This document shows positions 1 through 7,714 of a stretch of 64,000 nucleotides of DNA, piece by piece. The notes under the pieces are model-generated. The model was not told where the DNA came from and did not search any database. It worked only from the letters and a program-made list of their open reading frames with translations. The stretch is from assembly GCF_025215155.1 (NCBI RefSeq), contig NZ_JALHAM010000110.1; one strand, written 5' to 3'. Made by a program: the position numbers and the translations under genes. This stretch comes from Dryocola clanedunensis (lineage in GTDB: Bacteria > Pseudomonadota > Gammaproteobacteria > Enterobacterales > Enterobacteriaceae). The first letter of the stretch is position 1. The number at the start of each line of letters is the position of its first letter.

Positions 1-83
1 TCAATCCTGCGAGTGCCCACACAGATTGTCTGATAAATTGTTAAAGAGCAGTGAGTTAGGCGCTTTCGCTTGCCAACTCGAGG
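1..83 (-). other. rRNA operon leader with boxA antitermination site
   Basis: On the minus strand this is the transcribed leader of a ribosomal RNA operon whose 16S gene lies beyond the left edge. A boxA (TGCTCTTTAACAA, positions 50 to 38) is present and is followed by the usual conserved leader text. BoxA recruits NusB/S10 and related factors to make rRNA transcription resistant to termination. In E. coli K-12 the rrnD operon starts at this spot beside yrdA, so this is probably the equivalent operon. The rRNA itself is not in the window. Confidence 0.9.
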
Positions 84-89
84 TGGCGT

Positions 90-117
90 ATATTACGCTT
101 TCCTCTTTCAGAGTCAA
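90..117 (-). promoter_or_regulatory. rRNA promoter P2
   Basis: Minus-strand sigma70 promoter: -35 TTGACT (117-112), 16-bp spacer, -10 TAATAT (95-90). It lies downstream of P1 and upstream of the boxA leader, the standard tandem P1-P2 layout of enterobacterial rrn operons. Confidence 0.85.
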
Positions 118-197
118 GCGTTTATTTCAGGATTTTTTCTCTTCATCGAACCGGTTGTTTGTGAAGTGATTCACATGTTCCGTGTCGATGGAGGCGC

Positions 198-225
198 ATT
201 ATAGGGATCCCGATTTATTGCACAA
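198..225 (-). promoter_or_regulatory. rRNA promoter P1
   Basis: Minus-strand promoter: -35 TTGTGC (225-220), 16-bp spacer, -10 TATAAT (203-198), followed by a GCGCCTCC-like discriminator. The A-rich stretch just upstream (226-240) fits an UP element. P1 is the growth-rate and ppGpp controlled rrn promoter. Fis sites would be expected between here and yrdA but I cannot place them with confidence. Confidence 0.9.
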
Positions 226-377
226 GTGTTTTTTCGATCTTTTCTTCCAAGTGTTTAGATTTCACCCTTTTCGATGAGATCCTGCGCGATCACCCCTCTT
301 TATCGCGGTTTACATGCTTGCCAATGCTTAAAAAAGCAGCCAGAGTTATTCTACTAAATGAATTTCCCGAGGTTGCT

Positions 378-932
378 ATGCCTGCCGTATTACGTCCATT
401 CCAGAAAATATCTCCTGAAGTCGGTCAACGAGTCATGTTGGATCCCTCAAGCGTGGTAATTGGTGATGTCACGCTGGCTGACGACGTCAGCATCTGGCCG
501 CTGGTCGCCATTCGTGGTGATGTGAATCACGTTGTTATAGGCGCACGTACCAATATTCAGGACGGCAGCGTTCTGCACGTCACTCATAAGTCTTCTTATA
601 AGCCTGAAGGCAATCCGCTGATCGTTGGGGAAGATGTCACCGTCGGGCACAAAGTCATGCTGCATGGCTGCATAATTGGCGATCGCGTCCTGGTTGGTAT
701 GGGATCAATTTTGCTGGATGGTGTCGTAGTAGAAGATGATGTGATGATCGGCGCCGGCAGCCTGGTGCCACAAAACAAACGTCTGGAGAGTGGCTTCTTA
801 TATCTTGGCAGCCCGGTGAAACAGGTGCGTCCTTTAACGGAGGCGGAGCTTGAAGGCCTTAAGTATTCCGCTAATAACTATGTGCGCTGGAAAGATGAGT
901 ATCTGAGTCAGGATAACCAGTACCATCCCTGA
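378..932 (+). CDS. yrdA: Gamma-class carbonic anhydrase family protein YrdA
   Basis: A 184-residue left-handed beta-helix protein of the gamma carbonic anhydrase/PaaY family. Hexapeptide-type repeats run through the middle, and His70, His91 and His96 (VTHKS and GHKVMLHGC) match the metal-binding histidines of the family. The ATG at 378 is chosen over an upstream in-frame start at 318 because it has a GAGG about 6 nt upstream and gives the length of E. coli YrdA. Enzymatic activity of YrdA is not settled; metal binding is inferred from the motif. The 3' end overlaps convergent yrdB by 25 bp. Confidence 0.92.
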   Translation: MPAVLRPFQKISPEVGQRVMLDPSSVVIGDVTLADDVSIWPLVAIRGDVNHVVIGARTNIQDGSVLHVTHKSSYKPEGNPLIVGEDVTVGHKVMLHGCIIGDRVLVGMGSILLDGVVVEDDVMIGAGSLVPQNKRLESGFLYLGSPVKQVRPLTEAELEGLKYSANNYVRWKDEYLSQDNQYHP

Positions 933-1165
933 TCGTCTTCCTGTTCATCGAGGATGAGATCCTGCACTTCTTCTTCTAAATCCCAACGATGGAGGCGGAA
1001 AGCCTCCAGCCACTGTTTCACTTCATCGCCGCCAAACCGGCTGGCGACAGTTTCCCCGGCGATGGCGCAGTTAACCTGAAAGCCATTTACCAGGGCCGGG
1101 AAGCAGATCGCGCTGCGTTGCTCGTCCCACTCTTCACGATCCGGAAACTGGATCGACTGATTCAT
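908..1165 (-). CDS. yrdB: Conserved hypothetical protein YrdB (DUF1488)
   Basis: An 85-residue acidic soluble protein of the DUF1488 family with no known function. The ATG at 1165 overlaps the aroE stop codon in an ATGA junction, which supports translational coupling and rules out the longer in-frame start at 1228. The C-terminus is very acidic (EEEVQDLILDEQEDD). It is the last gene of the dprA-smg-yrdD-tsaC-aroE-yrdB run, and its 3' end overlaps that of yrdA on the opposite strand. Confidence 0.88.
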   Translation of the reverse strand: MNQSIQFPDREEWDEQRSAICFPALVNGFQVNCAIAGETVASRFGGDEVKQWLEAFRLHRWDLEEEVQDLILDEQEDDQGWYWLS

Positions 1166-1980
1166 GCGGTCGTTTCCTGCTGCAGCGCTTCGATCACCGG
1201 AGCTATTGCCGGAAGCTCGCCATGCCATAATAAGAAAGCATGCGCCGCCTGCCCCACCAGCATCCCTAAGCCATCTGCATAATGCTGTACGCCGTGCTCA
1301 ACACTCCAGTTCAAGAAGGGTGTTAAACCTTTCTGATAAAACATGTCGTAACAGCGAACGTGATGAGAGAGCAAGGTCACCGGAATAGCCGGGACGTCGC
1401 CCCCAACGCCGCTGGAGGTGGCGTTGATGATCAGATCAAACTCATGGCCTGCCAGCTGCTGTTGTTCAACGGCCTGCACGCTCCCGGTATGACCGAACAG
1501 TTTTGCCAGCTCTTCCGCTCTGGAGAACGTACGGTTAGTGATGGTGACCGCACAGTCAAGAGACAGCAGGGGAAGCAACACTCCTCTGGCTGCTCCTCCA
1601 GCACCTAAAAGCAGAATACGATCGCCGGGTTTCACCAGAGACAAACGCTCAAGATCACTCAACAAGCCAATGCCGTCGGTGTTATCACCCACCAGTCGAC
1701 CATCGTCCAGCCGCTTCAACGTATTAACCGCACCGGCAAGCGCGGCGCGTTCCGTGAGCTCGTCTGCCCTGGCAAACGCCTGTTCTTTAAATGGCATCGT
1801 GACGTTGGCACCTTTACCACCAGCGGCAAAGAATGCTTCTAACGTTTCAATAAAGGCATCCAATGGAGCAAGAATGCGACCATATGGATGGTTGATATTC
1901 AGCTGTTCAGCAAAAAGCTTGTGAATCTGCGGTGATTTGCTGTGTTGAATCGGGTTACCGAAAACGGCAAAAGTGTCCAT
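1162..1980 (-). CDS. aroE: Shikimate dehydrogenase AroE
   Basis: NADP-dependent reduction of 3-dehydroshikimate to shikimate, the fourth step of the shikimate pathway. Visible motifs: the shikimate-binding NPIQHSKSP near residue 10, VTMPFKEQ with the catalytic lysine near 65, NTDGIGL near 100, and the nucleotide-binding GAGGAARG near 126 followed by NRT. There are two adjacent ATGs (1983 and 1980). The second is chosen because it has better spacing from AGGGG and gives the usual 272 residues. The first ATG directly abuts the tsaC stop, so the two genes are probably coupled. Confidence 0.96.
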   Translation of the reverse strand: MDTFAVFGNPIQHSKSPQIHKLFAEQLNINHPYGRILAPLDAFIETLEAFFAAGGKGANVTMPFKEQAFARADELTERAALAGAVNTLKRLDDGRLVGDNTDGIGLLSDLERLSLVKPGDRILLLGAGGAARGVLLPLLSLDCAVTITNRTFSRAEELAKLFGHTGSVQAVEQQQLAGHEFDLIINATSSGVGGDVPAIPVTLLSHHVRCYDMFYQKGLTPFLNWSVEHGVQHYADGLGMLVGQAAHAFLLWHGELPAIAPVIEALQQETTA

Positions 1981-1983
1981 CAT

Positions 1984-2556
1984 TTACCCCTGGCGGAAAA
2001 GTTCGCCGGTTAAGGCATCGCGAATTTCAGAAGGGTTCTGGCGACCACTCGTTTCGCCTCGCAGCACGGGGAATTCCCCCCCAAACTGTTGCAGCACTTC
2101 TTCGGCGGTACGGCACGGTGGTAAACCCGATAGGTTGGCACTGGTCGAAACCAACGGTTTGCCATATTGCAGACAAAGCGCTTTAACCAGCGGATGGTCC
2201 GTCACTCTGACAGCCAGGGAATCGAAACGGCCTGTCAGCCAGCGTGGCGTTGAGGGCAGAGCCGGGAAGACAAAAGTCACCGGCCCCGGCCAGCGGGAGA
2301 AAACTGCATCGCGCTGCACTGCGGTGAGCGCCTGCTCATCCACATAGGGTTTGAGTTGTTCAAAACTCGCCGCGATGAGGATTAAACCTTTATCAACCGG
2401 GCGCTGTTTTAAAGCGAGCAAACGGGTGACCGCCAGCTCGCTATCGGGATCGCAGCCGACGCCAAAAACAGCCTCAGTTGGATAGGCGATGACATTATTA
2501 TTTTTCAGAGCCGCGACGATATCAGCGATAGGCTCTTGTTGCAGGTTCTTATTCAC
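1984..2556 (-). CDS. tsaC: Threonylcarbamoyl-AMP synthase TsaC
   Basis: Makes threonylcarbamoyl-AMP from threonine, bicarbonate and ATP for the t6A modification at position 37 of ANN-decoding tRNAs. The protein is a single YrdC/Sua5 domain with KQRPVDKGLI and the SxNxSG-type motif STSANLSG. A GTG start at 2556 gives 190 residues, the E. coli length, and lies 4 bp after the yrdD stop. The longer ATG version (from 2601) would overlap yrdD by about 40 bp and adds residues that E. coli lacks. Also known as yrdC or rimN. Confidence 0.94.
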   Translation of the reverse strand: MNKNLQQEPIADIVAALKNNNVIAYPTEAVFGVGCDPDSELAVTRLLALKQRPVDKGLILIAASFEQLKPYVDEQALTAVQRDAVFSRWPGPVTFVFPALPSTPRWLTGRFDSLAVRVTDHPLVKALCLQYGKPLVSTSANLSGLPPCRTAEEVLQQFGGEFPVLRGETSGRQNPSEIRDALTGELFRQG

Positions 2557-2560
2557 AATC

Positions 2561-3103
2561 TTATTCCGCCGTAACCGGCTTTCCACATTGTTTACTGGCA
2601 CAAAGACATTTGACGCCCTGAGCCGTTTTCTTTTCTATTAATAACGGATAGTGGCATTCAGGACAAACCCCAGCGATGGGTTTGAAGTTGATGACGAACT
2701 GGCATTCAGGGTAGCGATCGCAAGACCAGAAAGTTTTACCGTAGCGCGAGCGACGTTGCACCAGCTGCCCCTGCTGACATTGCGGGCAGGTGATTGCCGT
2801 CTCATCGGGCTTGTCGATCACTTCAGTATGTTCGCATTCGGGATAGTTGCTGCAACCGATAAACATGCCGAACCGGCCCTGACGTAATACAAGCGTTGCC
2901 TGGCATTCAGGACACGCCTGCCCTTCCAGCACTTTAACAACGTGGCCATCGGCCTGGCCTTTAAGAGGGCGCACATAATCGCATTCCGGGTAATGGGAAC
3001 AGCCCAAAAAAGGGCCGTGTTTACCAGAACGAATCACTAACTCTGCCCCGCATTGGGGGCAGGGTTCATTTTTAGACACCGCGAACAGTGCTGATTTGGT
3101 CAT
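2561..3103 (-). CDS. yrdD: Zinc-ribbon protein YrdD related to topoisomerase I C-terminus
   Basis: A 180-residue protein made almost wholly of four Cys4 zinc ribbons (CPQC/CPEC pairs, each followed about 16-20 residues later by a second cysteine pair such as GCSHYPEC). These ribbons are homologous to the C-terminal single-strand DNA-binding region of topoisomerase I. All sixteen expected cysteines appear to be present. The cellular role is unknown; nucleic acid binding is the reasonable inference. It lies between smg and tsaC in a leftward operon. Confidence 0.9.
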   Translation of the reverse strand: MTKSALFAVSKNEPCPQCGAELVIRSGKHGPFLGCSHYPECDYVRPLKGQADGHVVKVLEGQACPECQATLVLRQGRFGMFIGCSNYPECEHTEVIDKPDETAITCPQCQQGQLVQRRSRYGKTFWSCDRYPECQFVINFKPIAGVCPECHYPLLIEKKTAQGVKCLCASKQCGKPVTAE

Positions 3104-3126
3104 AGCTTCTCATGCCGCATATAAAT

Positions 3127-3600
3127 TTAATGCAGCATACCGTCATTTACTTCGAAGAGTAATTCTTCCATCTGTTGATAGGCATTTTCGCATCCCGGAA
3201 TGTTGAACAGCACCATCAATACCACCCATTTTAAGTCTTCTAACTCAAATTCAGCGGTATCCAGCGCCAACACGCGTTCAATAACCATTTCACGTGTTTC
3301 GAGGTTTAGCACCTGAATCTGCTCAAGGAAAAGTAAGAATCCCCGGCAGCTGGCATCCAGACGCATGCTTTCTTCTTCCGTGTAGACTCGCATGGAAAGT
3401 GGATCGGCGGCCAATTGCATCGGCTCGGTGAGCCCTTCCTGATAATCAGCCAGCTTTTCAAGCCATACCAACGCGTTGTAAATGTCTTCGCGATCAAAAC
3501 CGGCATCGGTGAGATCGCGAGTCAGTTTGTCCTGATCTACGCGCATTTCAGCTTCGTTATGGATGTAGGTTTCAAATAAGTACATTAGTACGTCGAACAT
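3127..3600 (-). CDS. smg: Conserved protein Smg (DUF494)
   Basis: A 157-residue acidic, mostly helical protein of the Smg/DUF494 family, the same length as in E. coli. Its function is unknown. Its ATG lies 29 bp inside the 3' end of dprA in another frame, so the two are probably translationally coupled. The association of smg with dprA, tsaC and def is conserved across gammaproteobacteria, but this does not by itself reveal the function. Confidence 0.9.
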   Translation of the reverse strand: MFDVLMYLFETYIHNEAEMRVDQDKLTRDLTDAGFDREDIYNALVWLEKLADYQEGLTEPMQLAADPLSMRVYTEEESMRLDASCRGFLLFLEQIQVLNLETREMVIERVLALDTAEFELEDLKWVVLMVLFNIPGCENAYQQMEELLFEVNDGMLH

Positions 3601-4696
3601 GGCATGCCCTCCTCAATCGGACATAGCCGCCGGGTACAGCTGCGATCCATCCTGCTAACTCCAGTTCGAGCAGTTGGGCTACCGTCTCTGGCACAGGTTG
3701 GCCGGCACGTTCAGCGACGACGTCAACAGGTGTAACCTCATCTCCTACGTTAGCCAACAGCTCGGGAAATGGCAATGTGTCTCCCTCTTCATTGTGTGAA
3801 TATATTGAGGTTTTGTGCGGTGAGGGCAGCCATTGCAATTCGCTTTCAAGATAATCAAGGATATCGGCAGGATGACTGACCAGCGTAGCTCCCTGCTTTA
3901 TCAGCCAGTGCGGCCCTTCACTTCCCGGACTACCAATGGGCCCCGGCAGCGCAAAGACCTCTCTTCCTTGTTCCACGGCTAATTTCGCGGTGACTAACGA
4001 ACCGCTGCGCTCAGAGGCCTCCACAACCAACACGGCACGGCTCAAGCCGCTAATAATGCGGTTGCGACGAGGAAAGTTTGCGGGCCAGGGTGTGGTGGCT
4101 AACGGAAACTCAGAAACCAGCGTACCTCCTGCATCAAGAATGCTTTGTGCAAGTTGCTTATGGCGTTTGGGGTAGATGTCATAGAGACCATTGCCCAGAA
4201 CGGCAATAGTTTTACCCTGCGCCTGGACCGCAGCCCGATGGGCAACCCCGTCAATGCCCAGTGCTAATCCGCTGGTGATTGTCAGCCCGGCAAGAGCCAA
4301 TGGTTCGCAAAACAGACGACACCATCTCTCACCATAAAGTGATAAGTTGCGGCTCCCCACAACAGCTAGCTGAGTGCTGGAGAGTAACGAGATATTCCCG
4401 GCAACAAACAACGCCGCTGGATAATCTTCAAGCGCACGAAGTTGTTCCGGATAGCTGAGGCTGTCTGCGGTGAGAAGATAATGATCGGATTGTTCAAGCC
4501 AGCGATAAGACGCCTCAAGGTTGCTCTTGTTGACAGCATCAAACTGAGCAATTTGCCGGGGACTTAACCCTGTCTTTTCCAGTAAAACAGAGAACGGCCC
4601 AATATCCGTTTGCAATAATTGAGCTATTTCCAGCATCTTATCGCCGCTCAGGTTACTCACCGCCATAAGGCGTAACCAAATCTCCGTAGATAACAC
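3572..4696 (-). CDS. dprA: DNA processing protein DprA/Smf
   Basis: DprA binds single-stranded DNA and loads RecA in naturally competent bacteria; in enterobacteria its role is unclear. The Rossmann-like core is visible: VGSRN near residue 112, SGLALGIDGVAH near 140, NFPRRNRIISGLS near 210 and GSLVTA near 235. A C-terminal winged-helix-like tail begins near 305. A GTG at 4696 preceded by AGGGGG six bases upstream gives 374 residues, the E. coli length; an upstream in-frame ATG at 4756 is less likely. Transcribed away from def. Confidence 0.93.
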   Translation of the reverse strand: MLSTEIWLRLMAVSNLSGDKMLEIAQLLQTDIGPFSVLLEKTGLSPRQIAQFDAVNKSNLEASYRWLEQSDHYLLTADSLSYPEQLRALEDYPAALFVAGNISLLSSTQLAVVGSRNLSLYGERWCRLFCEPLALAGLTITSGLALGIDGVAHRAAVQAQGKTIAVLGNGLYDIYPKRHKQLAQSILDAGGTLVSEFPLATTPWPANFPRRNRIISGLSRAVLVVEASERSGSLVTAKLAVEQGREVFALPGPIGSPGSEGPHWLIKQGATLVSHPADILDYLESELQWLPSPHKTSIYSHNEEGDTLPFPELLANVGDEVTPVDVVAERAGQPVPETVAQLLELELAGWIAAVPGGYVRLRRACHVRRTNVLI

Positions 4697-4824
4697 AGTT
4701 TCCCCCTGCCATAAGCCATAAAAGCAATCCTTGCGATTGGTCACTGATGCTGTCAATCAAAGGGGGTTTTGTCTAGAATAGAGAGAAGAATCCTTCTATC
4801 AATTGAACACAGCTCTGGATAAAT

Positions 4825-5334
4825 ATGTCAGTTTTACAAGTATTACATTTTCCGGACGAGCGCCTTCGCACTGTGGCGTCTCCGGTCAAAGAGGTGAATG
4901 CTGAAATTCAGCGTATTGTTGACGACATGTTCGAGACAATGTACGCCGAAGAAGGCATTGGCCTTGCGGCAACACAGGTCGATATCCATCAGCGCATCAT
5001 TGTCATTGATGTGTCGGAAAACCGTGACGAACGCCTGGTACTTATCAACCCGGAACTGCTGGAAAAAAGCGGCGAAACGGGTATTGAAGAAGGTTGTCTG
5101 TCTATTCCGGAACAGCGTGCTTTGGTGCCGCGTGCGGAAACGGTAAAAATCCGTGCACTTGACCGTGAAGGTAAGTCCTACGAATTAGAAGCGGACGGCC
5201 TGCTGGCTATCTGTATTCAGCATGAAATGGATCACCTGGTAGGTAAACTGTTTGTCGATTACCTCTCGCCGATGAAGCGTCAGCGCATTCGTCAGAAGCT
5301 GGAAAAAATGGCGCGTTTAAACAAGAGCGCTTAA
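4825..5334 (+). CDS. def: Peptide deformylase
   Basis: Removes the formyl group from the N-terminal methionine of nascent proteins on the ribosome. All three family motifs are intact: GIGLAATQ at 44-51, EGCLS with metal ligand Cys91, and QHEMDH with ligands His133 and His137 and catalytic Glu134. Length is 169 residues as in E. coli. It is followed after 21 bp by fmt, which adds the formyl group, so the two opposing activities are co-transcribed. A TAGAAT at 4774-4779 could be its -10 box, but I see no good -35. Confidence 0.97.
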   Translation: MSVLQVLHFPDERLRTVASPVKEVNAEIQRIVDDMFETMYAEEGIGLAATQVDIHQRIIVIDVSENRDERLVLINPELLEKSGETGIEEGCLSIPEQRALVPRAETVKIRALDREGKSYELEADGLLAICIQHEMDHLVGKLFVDYLSPMKRQRIRQKLEKMARLNKSA

Positions 5335-5355
5335 TCCGTTACGAAAGGGAATAAC

Positions 5356-6303
5356 GTGTCTGATTCACTGCGTATTATTTTCGCTGGCACCCCCGACTTT
5401 GCAGCGCGTCATTTAGACGCGCTGTTGTCGTCTGGGCATCAGGTCGTCGGCGTTTTCACTCAGCCAGACCGCCCTGCCGGCCGTGGTAAGAAATTGATGC
5501 CGAGTCCGGTCAAGGTGCTGGCCTGCGATAAAGAGATCCCTGTATTCCAGCCTGCGTCATTACGTCCGGCTGAAAATCAGCAGCTGATTTCTGACCTGAA
5601 CGCGGATGTTATGGTCGTGGTTGCCTATGGGTTAATCCTGCCTAAAGCCGTGCTCGATATGCCACGCTTAGGCTGCATCAACGTGCATGGTTCATTACTG
5701 CCACGCTGGCGCGGGGCGGCTCCAATCCAACGCTCTTTGTGGGCGGGCGACGCTCAAACTGGCGTGACCATCATGCAAATGGATGTTGGCCTGGATACCG
5801 GCGACATGCTGTTTAAGCTTGCCTGCGACATTACCCCGGAAGATACCAGTGCATCGCTTTACGACAAGCTTGCTGGCCTCGGCCCACAGGGCCTGCTGGA
5901 AACGTTAGGCCAGCTGGCTTCGGGCACGGCTGAACCTGAGGTTCAGGATGAGTCGCAGGTCACCTATGCCGAGAAGCTAAGCAAAGAAGAAGCTCGTATG
6001 GACTGGTCGCTTTCAGCAGTTCAGCTTGAGCGCTGTATTCGCGCCTTTAACCCTTGGCCAATGAGCTGGCTGGAGATTGACGAACAGCCGGTAAAGGTGT
6101 GGCGTGCTACGGCCATTGCTAAGCCTACGAATGCCAAACCCGGCACCATCCTGGAAGCCACTAAGCAGGGGATTCAGGTCGCGACTGCCGAGGGTATTTT
6201 GAACCTCGAGGAGCTGCAGCCTGCAGGTAAAAAAGCAATGAAAGCACAGGATTTGCTGAATTCACGCCGTGAGTGGTTCGAACCCGGCGTAATACTCGCC
6301 TGA
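5356..6303 (+). CDS. fmt: Methionyl-tRNA formyltransferase
   Basis: Transfers a formyl group from 10-formyl-tetrahydrofolate to Met-tRNAi. The N-terminal catalytic domain shows the conserved HGSLLPRWRGAAPI and MDVGLDTGDM motifs that hold the catalytic Asn, His and Asp; the C-terminal third is the tRNA-binding OB-like domain. The start is GTG at 5356 with AAAGGGA just upstream. At 315 residues it matches the E. coli protein. A hairpin followed by a T-run lies between it and rsmB. Confidence 0.97.
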   Translation: MSDSLRIIFAGTPDFAARHLDALLSSGHQVVGVFTQPDRPAGRGKKLMPSPVKVLACDKEIPVFQPASLRPAENQQLISDLNADVMVVVAYGLILPKAVLDMPRLGCINVHGSLLPRWRGAAPIQRSLWAGDAQTGVTIMQMDVGLDTGDMLFKLACDITPEDTSASLYDKLAGLGPQGLLETLGQLASGTAEPEVQDESQVTYAEKLSKEEARMDWSLSAVQLERCIRAFNPWPMSWLEIDEQPVKVWRATAIAKPTNAKPGTILEATKQGIQVATAEGILNLEELQPAGKKAMKAQDLLNSRREWFEPGVILA

Positions 6304-6320
6304 GCAAATAACACTACTAC

Positions 6321-6350
6321 GCCCGGGTGATCCCGGGCATTTTTGTTTTT
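6321..6350 (+). terminator. Hairpin with T-run between fmt and rsmB
   Basis: A 7-bp GC-only stem (GCCCGGG at 6321-6327, CCCGGGC at 6332-6338) with a 4-nt loop is followed by ATTTTTGTTTTT. This is the form of an intrinsic terminator, yet rsmB continues in the same direction only 26 bp later, so it probably acts as a partial terminator or attenuator inside the def-fmt-rsmB-trkA run. Confidence 0.75.
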
Positions 6351-6375
6351 AAGCGCCGGAAAACAGAGCGTGGTT

Positions 6376-7665
6376 ATGAAAAAATCGTTAAATCTTCGCA
6401 GTCTGGCAGCCCAGACTATTGAACAGGTCGTCGAGAAAGGGCAATCACTGAGCAATGTGCTGCCACCGATGCAGCAAAAAGTCTCTGATAAAGACAAAGC
6501 GCTACTTCAGGAGCTGTGCTTTGGCGTGCTGCGCACGTTACCGCAGTTAGAATGGCTGGTGAGCAAGCTGATGTCCCGTCCAATGACCGGGAAGCAGCGC
6601 ACAATCCATTACCTGATCATGGTAGGTTTTTATCAGCTGCTTTATACCCGTATCCCCGCCCATGCTGCGCTTGCGGAAACAGTAGAAGGTGCCGTTGCAA
6701 TAAAACGTCAGTCTTTAAAAGGGCTGATTAACGGTGTGTTACGCCAGTTCCAGCGCCAACAGGAAGAGCTGATGGCGGAAGCAGCAAAGCACGAAAGCCG
6801 CTTTCTTCACCCAGCCTGGCTGCTGCAACGTATCAAAAAAGCTTATCCAAATCAGTGGCAGAGTATCGTTGAGGGCAATAACCAACGCCCACCAATGTGG
6901 CTACGAGTGAACCGCCAGCATCATTCGCGCGACGAATGGCTTAAGTTGCTAGAGGACGCTGGACTGGAAGGATATCCGCATCCTCAGTATCGTGATGCGG
7001 TGCGTCTGGATACCCCAACAGCCGTTCATGCTTTACCTGGCTTCGAGCAAGGATGGGTAACTGTTCAGGATGCTTCAGCCCAGGGCTGCGTTGATCTGCT
7101 TGATCCGCGCGAAGGTGAGACGATCCTGGATTTGTGCGCAGCCCCTGGTGGTAAAACCACACACATCCTTGAAGCAGCACCAACAGCAAAAGTCATGGCA
7201 GTAGACGTTGACCCAACACGTCTTAAACGTGTTTATGAAAACTTACAGCGCCTGGGTATGGATGCCGAAGTGAAACAAGGGGATGGCCGTTTTCCTTCGC
7301 AGTGGTGTGGTAAGCAGCAGTTTGACAGAATTCTGCTTGATGCTCCGTGCTCCGCGACCGGCGTCGTCCGCCGACATCCGGACATTAAGTGGCTACGACG
7401 CGATCGTGATATAGCGGAGCTGGCAGAATTGCAAAAAGAGATCCTTGAAGCTATCTGGCCACATCTGAAATCAGGGGGCACGCTGCTTTATGCAACCTGC
7501 TCAATACTGCCAGAAGAAAACAGCCAGCAGGTTGCCGGGTTCCTGGCTCGTCATCCAGAAGCACAGCTAGTGGAAACAGGAACGCCAGATTTACCAGGCA
7601 TTCAGAATCTTCCAGCGGAGCTTGAGGGCGATGGATTCTTTTACGCTAAGCTTATCAAACAGTGA
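6376..7665 (+). CDS. rsmB: 16S rRNA (cytosine-967-C5)-methyltransferase RsmB
   Basis: Methylates C967 of 16S rRNA using S-adenosylmethionine. The N-terminal NusB-like domain covers about residues 1-140. The methyltransferase domain has LDLCAAPGGKTTH for SAM binding, DAPCSATGV and ATCSILPEEN, which carry the two reactive cysteines of m5C methyltransferases. The ATG at 6376 gives 429 residues, as in E. coli; the extra upstream codons to 6343 overlap the terminator-like T-run and are rejected. Also known as sun. Confidence 0.95.
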   Translation: MKKSLNLRSLAAQTIEQVVEKGQSLSNVLPPMQQKVSDKDKALLQELCFGVLRTLPQLEWLVSKLMSRPMTGKQRTIHYLIMVGFYQLLYTRIPAHAALAETVEGAVAIKRQSLKGLINGVLRQFQRQQEELMAEAAKHESRFLHPAWLLQRIKKAYPNQWQSIVEGNNQRPPMWLRVNRQHHSRDEWLKLLEDAGLEGYPHPQYRDAVRLDTPTAVHALPGFEQGWVTVQDASAQGCVDLLDPREGETILDLCAAPGGKTTHILEAAPTAKVMAVDVDPTRLKRVYENLQRLGMDAEVKQGDGRFPSQWCGKQQFDRILLDAPCSATGVVRRHPDIKWLRRDRDIAELAELQKEILEAIWPHLKSGGTLLYATCSILPEENSQQVAGFLARHPEAQLVETGTPDLPGIQNLPAELEGDGFFYAKLIKQ

Positions 7666-7714
7666 CTCCGGTATGACTGAGTCGTCAGTTTCATCAATAA
7701 TGAAGCTATAAAAC

